From: Candidatus Pacearchaeota archaeon | GTDB taxonomy: Archaea; Nanobdellota; Nanobdellia; Pacearchaeales; GW2011-AR1 | Assembly (NCBI GenBank): GCA_002688875.1 | Contig: NZDU01000016.1 | Coordinates: forward strand, 27,504-33,122 | Length of the DNA stretch: 5,619 nt | Direction of reading: 5' to 3' | Shown: piece by piece, positions 1 through 5,060 of the stretch | How the letters are laid out: each line of letters starts with the position of its first letter | Numbering within the stretch: the first letter of the stretch is position 1 | The notes under the pieces: model-generated | Told to the model about the DNA's origin: nothing | What the model saw: the letters and a program-made list of their open reading frames with translations, nothing else | The model's database searches: none | Made by a program: the position numbers and the translations under genes

Positions 1-183
1 ATAGGATTATTTGTTTTTTTATTTATATTTTGGATTTATATGATTATTGATGTGGCTAAGAGGGATTTTAAGGAGGATAGTGAGAGGGTGGTTTGGATAT
101 TGGTGCTTGTGTTTTTGAGTTGGTTGGGGGCTTTGATTTATTATTTTGCGGTTAAGAATGAGAAAAAGAAACGGAGAAAGTAG
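1..183 (+). CDS. C-terminal part of a small membrane protein, PLDc_N-like (5' truncated)
   Basis: Frame 1 is open from the first base to TAG at 181-183, giving 60 residues; the start lies outside the window. Two hydrophobic stretches are visible, residues 1-16 and about 32-51. Between them is a charged loop with an I-I-D-V-A-K-R-D pattern, and the second helix holds W-L-G-A-L-I-Y-Y-F. The chain ends in a basic tail (KNEKKKRRK). This layout, a helix ending in D, a basic loop, then a W...GAL-IYY helix, matches the PLDc_N family, a two-helix membrane module found alone as a short protein or at the N-terminus of cardiolipin synthases. Here the chain stops just after the module, so it is probably the short stand-alone form, whose function is not established. 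The G/T-rich codon use matches the other + strand genes. The family call is made by eye. Confidence 0.7.
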   Translation: MGLFVFLFIFWIYMIIDVAKRDFKEDSERVVWILVLVFLSWLGALIYYFAVKNEKKKRRK

Positions 184-195
184 TTCTGTGATTGG

Positions 196-201
196 TTTTT
201 T
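196..201 (+). terminator. T6 tract, possible terminator of the PLDc_N-like gene
   Basis: Six T residues lie 12 bases after the stop codon of the upstream + strand gene, in the 23-base gap between two convergent genes. Archaeal RNA polymerase can terminate at plain T-rich tracts without a hairpin, so this is a plausible 3' end. The evidence is position and base content only. Confidence 0.3.
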
Positions 202-206
202 GATGA

Positions 207-425
207 TTATAAACTGTTAAGACCTTGGTATAATGCGTAGGCTAGTCCTGTTCCGCCATAAGCAGCAATGCGAGCTGCTGAGAAACGAATAATGTGATCT
301 GACTTTTTCTCTTCTTCCGTTAAGCTTTCTTGATCGCCCGCAATATATCTTGATGCAGCCATTTCTCCAACTATTGGGATTGGCGTAAATGATAATACTG
401 CTTGAACAAGTTTTGATTTCATCAT
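207..425 (-). CDS. hypothetical protein, 72 aa
   Basis: The gene encodes a 72-residue protein of no family I recognise. It has a mildly hydrophobic N-terminal half with TPIPIVGEMAASRY (14-27), a charged middle (DQESLTEEEKKSD, 31-43) and a glycine/alanine-rich C-terminal segment with YGGTGLAYALYQG (56-68). That last segment could be one weak membrane helix or an amphipathic helix; there is no clear signal peptide. Two ATGs stand in tandem, at 425 and 422. A TATA box (445-454) centred about 25 bases before the first favours 425 and a leaderless transcript. Unlike its neighbours, the + strand here shows no excess of G over C (24 G and 31 C at 241-360 by hand count), so either protein-level constraint is strong or the gene is a recent arrival. 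It converges with the PLDc_N-like gene. The proper promoter spacing and ordinary amino-acid make-up suggest a real gene. Confidence 0.65.
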   Translation of the reverse strand: MMKSKLVQAVLSFTPIPIVGEMAASRYIAGDQESLTEEEKKSDHIIRFSAARIAAYGGTGLAYALYQGLNSL

Positions 426-444
426 TTGTATTTTTAGAGAATTG

Positions 445-454
445 TTTATATAAG
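445..454 (-). promoter_or_regulatory. TATA box of the 72-aa gene
   Basis: Read on the - strand the sequence is CTTATATAAA. Its centre is about 25 bases upstream of the ATG at 425, the usual distance from an archaeal TATA box to the transcription start. No Shine-Dalgarno sequence lies between, so the mRNA probably begins at or next to the start codon. The box occupies most of the 39-base gap downstream of the membrane-protein gene, so the small gene appears to be transcribed on its own. Confidence 0.6.
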
Positions 455-464
455 TATTTGGGTG

Positions 465-854
465 TTACATAAAAATCTCTTTTAATCCCCAGATTAATAG
501 TACAAGCCAGATTAGGATGTAGAACCAGGCGCCTTTTAGAATTTTGTTTTTGTTGTAGATGTTGTTGACGAGTTTTGTTAGTTCTTTGTGGTAGATTGAG
601 AAGCTTATTGAGATTAGTAGGGCGAAGAATACCATTGTGGCTAAGATTTGGACTATGGTTATTTCTTGGAGTAAGTAGTAGAGTACGATTGCGGCGAGGA
701 TTATGGAGATAGTGCCGGTTAGTTTTGGTTTGTTGAAGATAGGGTTTACTACTGAGATTTTCCAAGTGTTTGGGCTTATTGCGATTACTAGAATTTTTAT
801 TAAGCTGGTGATTATTAAGATTAGTGCTATGATCTCTATAGGTGTTAGTGGCAT
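465..854 (-). CDS. small integral membrane protein, four predicted helices, 129 aa
   Basis: This 129-residue protein is almost entirely hydrophobic. Likely membrane helices are residues 6-27, 45-62, 66-87 and 109-126. A short hydrophilic loop (SPNTWKISVVNPIFNKPK, 27-44) follows the first, and a lysine/asparagine-rich loop (90-107) precedes the last. There are no obvious catalytic or metal-binding residues. The general look is that of short, uncharacterised membrane proteins seen in DPANN genomes, but I cannot name a family. The ATG at 854 is the first residue before helix 1; an AGAGGA lies upstream (865-870) and a TATA box at 892-901. Codon use follows the general strand bias, so it looks native. 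It sits downstream of leuS on the same strand but is separated from it by 171 bases with a structured element and its own promoter. A role in transport, lipid or envelope biology is possible but not shown. Confidence 0.75.
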   Translation of the reverse strand: MPLTPIEIIALILIITSLIKILVIAISPNTWKISVVNPIFNKPKLTGTISIILAAIVLYYLLQEITIVQILATMVFFALLISISFSIYHKELTKLVNNIYNKNKILKGAWFYILIWLVLLIWGLKEIFM

Positions 855-864
855 TTGATATTGT

Positions 865-870
865 TCCTCT
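865..870 (-). promoter_or_regulatory. possible ribosome binding site of the four-helix membrane protein
   Basis: The - strand reads AGAGGA here, with its GAGG core ending 11 bases before the ATG at 854. That spacing is somewhat long. It is the only purine-rich Shine-Dalgarno-like sequence correctly placed before a gene in this window, and it fits a transcript with a real leader of about 17 bases, unlike the neighbours. Confidence 0.4.
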
Positions 871-891
871 TTTGATTGATGAGGTAAGAGG

Positions 892-901
892 GGTATTTAA
901 G
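892..901 (-). promoter_or_regulatory. probable TATA box of the four-helix membrane protein gene
   Basis: The - strand reads CTTAAATACC, close to the leuS box CTTTAAATAC. A start about 26 bases downstream would fall near 871 and leave a leader of roughly 17 bases before the ATG. The box lies within the outer arm of the inverted-repeat element, so the element may supply or modulate this promoter. Confidence 0.5.
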
Positions 902-912
902 GGTTTTTATTC
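901..912 (+). repeat. direct repeat copy 1, GGGTTTTTATTC
   Basis: The same sequence, differing by one T in the T run, recurs at 1019-1031. The two copies bracket the inverted-repeat core and second stem-loop. They could be a target-site duplication from insertion of a small element behind leuS, or simply similar T-rich stem ends. Confidence 0.45.
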
Positions 913-930
913 CTTCAACTTGGTTAATAC

Positions 931-950
931 TCTGGGAGCTTACTCCCGGG
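931..950. other. inner hairpin, GGGAG-CTTA-CTCCC
   Basis: A perfect five-base stem (934-938 with 943-947) closes a CTTA tetraloop. It extends by one G-C pair and two G-T wobbles when read as + strand RNA, to eight pairs. The extension is weaker on the - strand, where the wobbles become A-C mismatches, which slightly favours + strand RNA if the structure acts as RNA. It is nested inside the larger inverted repeat. Confidence 0.65.
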
Positions 951-980
951 GGCGGGGCGCATTAAGTTGAAGGTTAAAAT

Positions 981-1027
981 ACCCTGCAGCTTGTTGCGGA
1001 GCGAACGAAGTGAGTGATGGGTTTTTT
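981..1027 (+). other. second stem-loop followed by T6
   Basis: ACCC (981-984) can pair with GGGT (1019-1022). Inside, 990-997 pairs with 1001-1010 (CTT/AAG, GTT/AAC, GC/GC with two single-base bulges and a GGA loop). The stem is followed at once by a run of T (1022-1027) on the + strand, which would suit the 3' end of a + strand transcript. The ACCC arm is shared with the 891-984 repeat, so the two folds compete. The stem is irregular, so confidence is low. Confidence 0.3.
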
Positions 1028-1031
1028 ATTC
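1019..1031 (+). repeat. direct repeat copy 2, GGGTTTTTTATTC
   Basis: This second copy of the repeat at 901-912 has one extra T. It overlaps the leuS stop codon (TTA at 1026-1028 on the + strand). If the pair is a target-site duplication, the insertion happened at the very end of leuS. Confidence 0.45.
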
Positions 1032-3491
1032 TAAATAAATTCCAGGCTTGCCAGGTTTGGCTTTTTTGGATTTGTTTTCTGGGTCGTATTTGTTTTTGTC
1101 GTTGACTGCGAAGACTTTTGTTGGTTTGTTTATACGTTTTGATAAAGTAGGTTCGTTGTAGATTTTTAGTTCGTTGGGCATGACGTAAAGATAGATGTTT
1201 TTTGGTTCTGTGTTTTGTTTTTCTTTCATGATTTTTAGGATGTTTGAGATGTCTGATAGGGTTTTGTTGATTGTTTGTTCTTGTTTTTCTAGGGCTTCGT
1301 CTATTTTGGACTCGTCGTATGTTGGCCAGGATTGTAGGGAGATGAAAGGTTTGTTGCCTATTTTTTCCCAGAGTTCTTCTGTTATGTGGGGGCAGAAGGG
1401 GGTTAGGAGTTTTAGGAAGGATTCTAGGTCTTTTTTGCTTGAAGGTTCTTCTATGAAGATGTCTAAGAGTTCTCTAAGTTTGATTACTGCTAGATTGTAT
1501 TTGAAATTAGTTATGTCTTCGGTTATTAGTTTTATTGTTTTGTTTAACTTGCTTTCAAGTCTTCTCGAGGATTTAGTTGGTTTTGATGATAAGTAAAATT
1601 CGTGGAGTTTTTTCATGAATCTTGTTGAGCCTTCTATTCCTTTTTCGGACCAATGAATATCTTTATCGGGGCTTGCTACGCTAACTAAAAATAATCTTGC
1701 GGTGTCTATTCCGTGTTTTTTTGAGACTTCTTCTGGTAGGATGACGTTTCCACGGGATTTTGACATTACGAAGCCGTCTTCTCCGTGGAGCATTCCTTGG
1801 TTGAATAGTTTTGTGAAAGGTTCGTCAAAAGATAAGAAGCCAAGGTCTCTTAGGGCTTTTGTGAAGAATCTTGCGTAGATTAAATGCATGCAAGCGTGTT
1901 CTGCTCCGCCGATATATTGGTCTACTGGAAGCCAGTATTTTACTTTGCTTTCTTGGAATGGTTTAGTGGAGTTTTTATTATCGGTGTATCTTAGATAGTA
2001 CCAACTGCTATCGAAGAAAGTGTCCATGGTGTCGGTTTCTCTTTTTGCAGGTTTTTTACATTTTGGACATTTTGTTTCTAAGAATGATTTGTTTGTTGTT
2101 AATGGGTTTCCTTTTCCGAAGGTTATTTTTTCTGGGAGTTTGATGGGTAGGTCTTTTTCTGGAACTGGTTGGATGTTACAATCATCGCAATAGATGATTG
2201 GGATTGGAGTTCCCCAATAACGTTGTCTTGAGACTAGCCAATCTTTTAATTTGTATTGTGTTGTTTTCTTTCCTAGTTTTTTCTTTATTAGTTGTTTTGT
2301 TATTTCTTCTATTGCTTCTCTGTTTTTTAGATTATTGAATTCTTCTGAGTTTGTTAAACGTCCATCTCCTGTGAATGCTCTTGTTATGGCTTCGGGGTTT
2401 AAGTCGTAGTCTTCGGGATTGATGACAATTTTGATAGGTATTGAGTATTTTTTTGCGAATTCGAAGTCGCGTTGGTCGTGTGCTGGGACGGCCATGATCA
2501 TTCCTGATCCGTAATCTGCTACTACAAAGTTTCCGGTGTAAATTGGGATTTTTTCATTTGTTATTGGATTTGTTGCATAACTTCCTGTGAAGGCTCCTTC
2601 TTTTTCTAGAGCGTCAAGATCTTTTTGGCTTGTTGATTTTGCTTTTTTGAGGAATGCTTTAACTTTAGGGAGTTGTTCTTTTGTAACTAGTTCTGTTAAT
2701 CTTTCATGTTGGGTAGCGATTACTAGGAATGTCACTCCATAGATGGTATCTGGGCGAGTTGTGAATATTGGCCATTTTTCTCCGTTTACATCAAATAGAA
2801 TTTCCGTTCCGTGGCTTTTTCCGATCCAGTTTTTTTGCATTGTTTTAATTCTTTCTGGCCATTCTAATTCGTCAACTCTTTCTAATAGTTCGTCTGCATA
2901 TTTTGTTGTTTTTATGAACCATTGCTCTAATTGTTTTAGTTCTACTTCTTGATTTTCATGTCTCCAACATTTTCCGTTGTGAACTTGTTCGTTTGCTAAT
3001 ACTGTGTCGCATTTTTTACACCAGTTTACTGGAGCTTTTTTTCTGTATATTAAACCTTTTTCTAAGAATTTTAGGAAGAAATATTGGTTCCATTTGTAGT
3101 ACTCTGGATCTGAGGTTTTTAGCATCCTTGACCAGTCATAGCTAAGGCCTAGAGATTTTTGTTGTTTTATGAATTTGTTTATTGAATTGTTTGTGAATTT
3201 TTTTGGGTGCTGTTTTTCTTTTATTGCTGCGTTTTCGGCTGGAAGGCCCAGTGAATCGTAGCCCATTGGATATAGGACGTTGAAATTATTCATTCTTTTG
3301 AATCTTGCGAAGATATCTCCTATTGTGTAGTTGAGTGCATGGCCCATATGAAGCCCTGAACCTGAAGGATATGGGAACATTTCTAGGACGTAATATTTTT
3401 GTTTTTTATTTTCTTTGACTTCGAATATTTTGCTGGTTTCCCATCTGTCTTGCCATTTTTTTTCTATTTTGTTGAAGTTGATTGTTGTCAT
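1026..3491 (-). CDS. leuS: leucyl-tRNA synthetase, bacterial type (LeuRS)
   Basis: The enzyme charges tRNA-Leu with leucine in the cytoplasm and edits mischarged tRNA. The protein is complete at 821 residues (E. coli 860). The class I HIGH motif is HMGH (48-51), followed by the family block YPMGYDSLGLPAENAA. A zinc site is likely at C158/C161/C175/H178 and a second at C435/C438/C475/C478. The CP1 editing domain keeps TTRPDT (244-249) and MAVPAHDQRD (333-342), whose D342 matches the E. coli editing residue D345. DTFFDSSWYYLRY and GGAEHA lead to the KMSKS loop, here VMSKS (575-579). The roughly 50-residue leucine-specific domain that precedes KMSKS in E. coli is replaced by the short LHGEDGF. 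An anticodon-binding domain follows, then a C-terminal domain ending PGIYLE. Domain order and motifs are bacterial rather than archaeal/eukaryotic, which implies transfer. Start: ATG 25.5 bases after a TATA box. Confidence 0.98.
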   Translation of the reverse strand: MTTINFNKIEKKWQDRWETSKIFEVKENKKQKYYVLEMFPYPSGSGLHMGHALNYTIGDIFARFKRMNNFNVLYPMGYDSLGLPAENAAIKEKQHPKKFTNNSINKFIKQQKSLGLSYDWSRMLKTSDPEYYKWNQYFFLKFLEKGLIYRKKAPVNWCKKCDTVLANEQVHNGKCWRHENQEVELKQLEQWFIKTTKYADELLERVDELEWPERIKTMQKNWIGKSHGTEILFDVNGEKWPIFTTRPDTIYGVTFLVIATQHERLTELVTKEQLPKVKAFLKKAKSTSQKDLDALEKEGAFTGSYATNPITNEKIPIYTGNFVVADYGSGMIMAVPAHDQRDFEFAKKYSIPIKIVINPEDYDLNPEAITRAFTGDGRLTNSEEFNNLKNREAIEEITKQLIKKKLGKKTTQYKLKDWLVSRQRYWGTPIPIIYCDDCNIQPVPEKDLPIKLPEKITFGKGNPLTTNKSFLETKCPKCKKPAKRETDTMDTFFDSSWYYLRYTDNKNSTKPFQESKVKYWLPVDQYIGGAEHACMHLIYARFFTKALRDLGFLSFDEPFTKLFNQGMLHGEDGFVMSKSRGNVILPEEVSKKHGIDTARLFLVSVASPDKDIHWSEKGIEGSTRFMKKLHEFYLSSKPTKSSRRLESKLNKTIKLITEDITNFKYNLAVIKLRELLDIFIEEPSSKKDLESFLKLLTPFCPHITEELWEKIGNKPFISLQSWPTYDESKIDEALEKQEQTINKTLSDISNILKIMKEKQNTEPKNIYLYVMPNELKIYNEPTLSKRINKPTKVFAVNDKNKYDPENKSKKAKPGKPGIYLE

Positions 3492-3511
3492 GATAGTGAT
3501 AGAGGGAGTTT

Positions 3512-3521
3512 GTATTTAAAG
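3512..3521 (-). promoter_or_regulatory. TATA box of leuS
   Basis: The - strand reads CTTTAAATAC, a near-ideal archaeal TATA box, preceded by an A-rich stretch (ACCAAA) that could serve as the BRE. Its centre lies 25.5 bases upstream of the leuS ATG (3491), which predicts a leaderless mRNA. The 80-base gap to the upstream gene holds this promoter and nothing else I can identify. Confidence 0.75.
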
Positions 3522-3571
3522 TTTGGTAATTTTGGTGAGAATTTGAGTGAATTGTGTTATCAGGAAATTGT

Positions 3572-3910
3572 TTAACTGCTAAAGGTGTTCAAGGTTTCTA
3601 AACAAAAATTAACTAGCGTTAGTTCTTCTGGTTTATTATATCCTTCAAAATATAAATGTCTATTCTCCTCATTGGTAAACATTCCAGATGATTCTCCTAC
3701 TTTATGTTCAATTGGCTTATTTTTGGATCCAACTCTAATTGTGAATACATCCCCTGATATTTTTTTAACGATGCCATGGACAAGTGTGTTATCACTTATA
3801 TAGGTATAATCAGATCCTGTCCTTATATTATTCATATTCTCGGAACTTAGGGGAATTAATTCATAATTATTGGGTTTTAAGGCATCTGCTATATCTGTTC
3901 TTTTTATCAT
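3572..3910 (-). CDS. hypothetical protein, 112 aa
   Basis: The gene encodes a 112-residue soluble protein that I do not recognise. There is no signal peptide or membrane helix. The middle looks beta-rich: likely strands at DYTYI (34-38), LVHGIVKK (43-50) and GDVFTIRV (53-60), a pattern compatible with a small SH3-like barrel, though this is only a guess. One cysteine is present (C103) and no metal motif. Start at ATG 3910: a TATA-like ATTTAAGAAC (3931-3940) is centred 25.5 bases before it. It is divergent from the winged-helix gene and upstream of leuS, which has its own promoter. Base composition differs from nearly everything else in the window: 3601-3780 holds 22 G and 34 C on the + strand, where neighbouring genes show a strong G excess. 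That suggests recent acquisition or unusual codon constraint. The promoter match supports a real gene. Confidence 0.6.
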   Translation of the reverse strand: MIKRTDIADALKPNNYELIPLSSENMNNIRTGSDYTYISDNTLVHGIVKKISGDVFTIRVGSKNKPIEHKVGESSGMFTNEENRHLYFEGYNKPEELTLVNFCLETLNTFSS

Positions 3911-3930
3911 GTTTTTTTATGTGTATTATG

Positions 3931-3940
3931 GTTCTTAAAT
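3931..3940 (-). promoter_or_regulatory. TATA-like box of the 112-aa gene
   Basis: The - strand reads ATTTAAGAAC, a weaker match to the CTTTAAATAC seen at leuS, but with the same spacing, centre 25.5 bases before the ATG at 3910. It predicts a leaderless transcript. It lies about 45 bases from the opposing promoter of the winged-helix gene. Confidence 0.5.
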
Positions 3941-3972
3941 TTTTCTATTATTGTAATGTAGGGGATTGTCAT

Positions 3973-3988
3973 AATCTTTATTAAGATT
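3973..3988. promoter_or_regulatory. palindrome AATCTT-TATT-AAGATT over a TATA box, candidate operator
   Basis: A perfect six-base inverted repeat with a four-base spacer covers the TATA box of the winged-helix gene completely. A dimeric regulator bound here would block TBP, a common archaeal repression mode. Short palindromes arise easily in AT-rich DNA, so function is an inference. Confidence 0.35.
3976..3985 (+). promoter_or_regulatory. TATA box of the winged-helix gene
   Basis: CTTTATTAAG is centred 25.5 bases before the ATG at 4006, the same distance as at leuS and S17e. It lies only about 8 bases from an upstream in-frame TTG (3988), too close for a transcript that includes that codon, so it decides the start in favour of the ATG. 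Confidence 0.6.
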
Positions 3989-4005
3989 TGGCTGATGAAT
4001 TTAGT

Positions 4006-4962
4006 ATGATAGATGGGAAGGAAATGCATGATAAGATAGTTGGTTTGTTGGAGGAGAGGGGGCCTAGTTTGCCGATGGGGATTTCTAAGGCGTTGAGGAT
4101 TGATAGTTTGTTTGTTTCGGCGTTTCTTTCGGAATTGGTTCGGGAGAAGAGGGTTAGGATGAGTAGTTTGCGTGTTGGGGGGAGTTCTTTGTATTACCTT
4201 GAAGGACAGGAAGAAAGGTTAGGGGAGTTTTCTAAGTATCTACATCCTCGGGAGTTGGAGGCTTTTTTATTGTTGAAGAAGAATAGGGTGTTGAAGGATG
4301 AGGAACAGGATCCTGCTACTCGGGTTGCTTTGAGAAGTTTGAAGGATTTTGCAGTGGGGTTTACTAAGAATGATATGGTTTATTGGAAGTATGTGGTGTT
4401 GGGTGACGAGGAAGTTGAGGGGATTGTTGGTCGTAGGAATGAGGATAGGGGGAGAGTTGAAGGGGTTGGAGAGATTGAGAGGGTTGAGGACGTTGGGAAG
4501 GTTGAAAATAGGAGGGGTGATAAGAAGGAGAAGGGTGTGGAAAAATCTAAGGTTGAGGTTGGAAAGGAAGTCAGGGAGAATAGTGTTAAGAATAATGGTT
4601 TTGAGAATCCGTTGATAATAAATGAGAAGAAGAAAGTTAAGGGGAAGTCGGGGTTTGTTTTGAAGGTGATTGGGTTGATTGAGGATAAGGGAATTAAGAT
4701 TGTTGAGGAGAAAGGTTATAAGGTTAAGGAGTATAATTGTGTGGTTGAGATTAAGTCGGAGTTGGGGCCGATTCGGTTTTTGACTCGGGCTAAGGATAAG
4801 AAGATGGTTAATGAAGGGGACTTGAGGAAGTTGTTGAGTGAGGGACAGAAGATTCCGTTGCCGGTTTTTATGTTGTATAGTGGGGATTTGAGTAAGAAGG
4901 CTCGGGAATTGGTTGAGGAGTATGGGTCTGTGTTGAAGGCTAAAAGGGCTAGATTGGAATAG
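4006..4962 (+). CDS. winged-helix protein with charged linker and restriction-endonuclease-like C-terminal domain, 318 aa
   Basis: No named family is recognised. Residues 4-68 look like a winged helix-turn-helix: helix MHDKIVGLLEER, then SLPMGISKAL, recognition-type helix SLFVSAFLSELVREKR, and a wing RMSSLRVGGSSLYYL. Residues 70-134 form a compact helical segment with a conserved-looking AFLLLKKNRVLKDEEQDPA. Residues 135-215 are a low-complexity, E/K/R/G/V-rich linker with the loose repeat VEGVGEIERVEDVGKVE. The C-terminal domain (216-318) has a helix, GYKVKEYNCVVEIKS, a strand with FLTRAK, a helix GDLRKLLSEGQ, and PVFMLYSGDLSKKARELVEEY. This order resembles PD-(D/E)XK nucleases, with E248 and K263 as possible remnants, but R261 replaces the usual acid of E-x-K, so it may be inactive or purely DNA/RNA binding. 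A TTG at 3988 would add six residues; promoter position favours ATG 4006. A nucleic-acid role is inferred. Confidence 0.85.
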   Translation: MIDGKEMHDKIVGLLEERGPSLPMGISKALRIDSLFVSAFLSELVREKRVRMSSLRVGGSSLYYLEGQEERLGEFSKYLHPRELEAFLLLKKNRVLKDEEQDPATRVALRSLKDFAVGFTKNDMVYWKYVVLGDEEVEGIVGRRNEDRGRVEGVGEIERVEDVGKVENRRGDKKEKGVEKSKVEVGKEVRENSVKNNGFENPLIINEKKKVKGKSGFVLKVIGLIEDKGIKIVEEKGYKVKEYNCVVEIKSELGPIRFLTRAKDKKMVNEGDLRKLLSEGQKIPLPVFMLYSGDLSKKARELVEEYGSVLKAKRARLE

Positions 4963-5030
4963 GTATTTGTTAGTTTTGATTATGCATAATTATTTAAGTA
5001 TTGGTTACGGTTATTCTTTGTAATAAATAA

Positions 5031-5040
5031 CTTTAAAAAC
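5031..5040 (+). promoter_or_regulatory. TATA box of the S17e-Alba unit
   Basis: CTTTAAAAAC is centred 25.5 bases upstream of the S17e ATG (5061), predicting a leaderless message. It is the best candidate in the 98-base AT-rich gap after the winged-helix gene. Another TATA-like ATTTAAGTA at 4992-5000 is too far from a start codon to be assigned. Confidence 0.65.
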
Positions 5041-5060
5041 CTTTAATTTGATATGTTAAG

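Larger units (their letters stand above)
891..984. repeat. large imperfect inverted repeat with GC-rich core
   Basis: The core arms CCTTCAACTT (912-921) and AAGTTGAAGG (964-973) are a perfect 10-base inverted repeat. Pairing extends outward: GGGTATTTAA (891-900) pairs with 974-984 allowing one bulge, or alternatively GGGT/TTTTA (901-909) pairs with the same strand segment, so two mutually exclusive folds exist. Inward, AAT (926-928) can pair with ATT (961-963) past a short bulge. A second hairpin (931-950) fills the interior. Positions 931-960 are 23/30 G+C, far above the surroundings. No reading frame explains this stretch. It lies between the 3' end of leuS and the promoter of the next gene. 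It could be a 3' UTR structure, a non-coding RNA, or an intergenic repeat of the MITE/REP kind; the sequence alone does not decide. Confidence 0.7.

Noticed and set aside
217..765. 182-codon open frame on the - strand
   Set aside because: It overlaps both the 72-aa gene and the four-helix membrane protein in another frame. Its translation is an Asn/Arg/Ser-rich string without plausible domains, and it has no promoter at the right distance.
901..984. tRNA gene in the structured intergenic region
   Set aside because: There is no cloverleaf, no T-loop GTTCRANNC box and no acceptor/anticodon arrangement on either strand; the pairing is one long nested hairpin.
855..1025. C/D box guide RNA, suggested by TGATGA-like sequences near 877 and TGATGG at 1015
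   Set aside because: No CTGA D box is properly placed and no kink-turn pairing joins the ends.
1195..1596. 133-codon open frame on the + strand inside leuS
   Set aside because: It is antisense to the conserved C-terminal part of LeuRS, with no promoter or recognisable protein. The low frequency of stops follows from the biased strand composition.
2743..2952. 69-codon + strand frame inside leuS
   Set aside because: It is antisense to the editing-domain region of LeuRS and has no independent support.
3585..3984. Two + strand frames (3585-3803 and 3784-3984) across the 112-aa gene
   Set aside because: They lie opposite the gene that has a correctly spaced TATA box. Their translations are low quality, and the second runs into the divergent promoter region.
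3988..4005. TTG start adding six residues to the winged-helix protein
   Set aside because: The TATA box is only about 8 bases away, so a transcript starting some 26 bases downstream would not contain this codon.
4440..4560. Minisatellite or CRISPR-like repeat in the purine-rich part of the winged-helix gene
   Set aside because: The repetition is loose and in frame and reflects a low-complexity charged linker; there are no regular units or spacers.
4349..4615. 88-codon + strand frame inside the winged-helix gene
   Set aside because: It is a frame-shifted reading of the purine-rich linker, giving an Arg/Leu/Gly-rich string, with no start signals.
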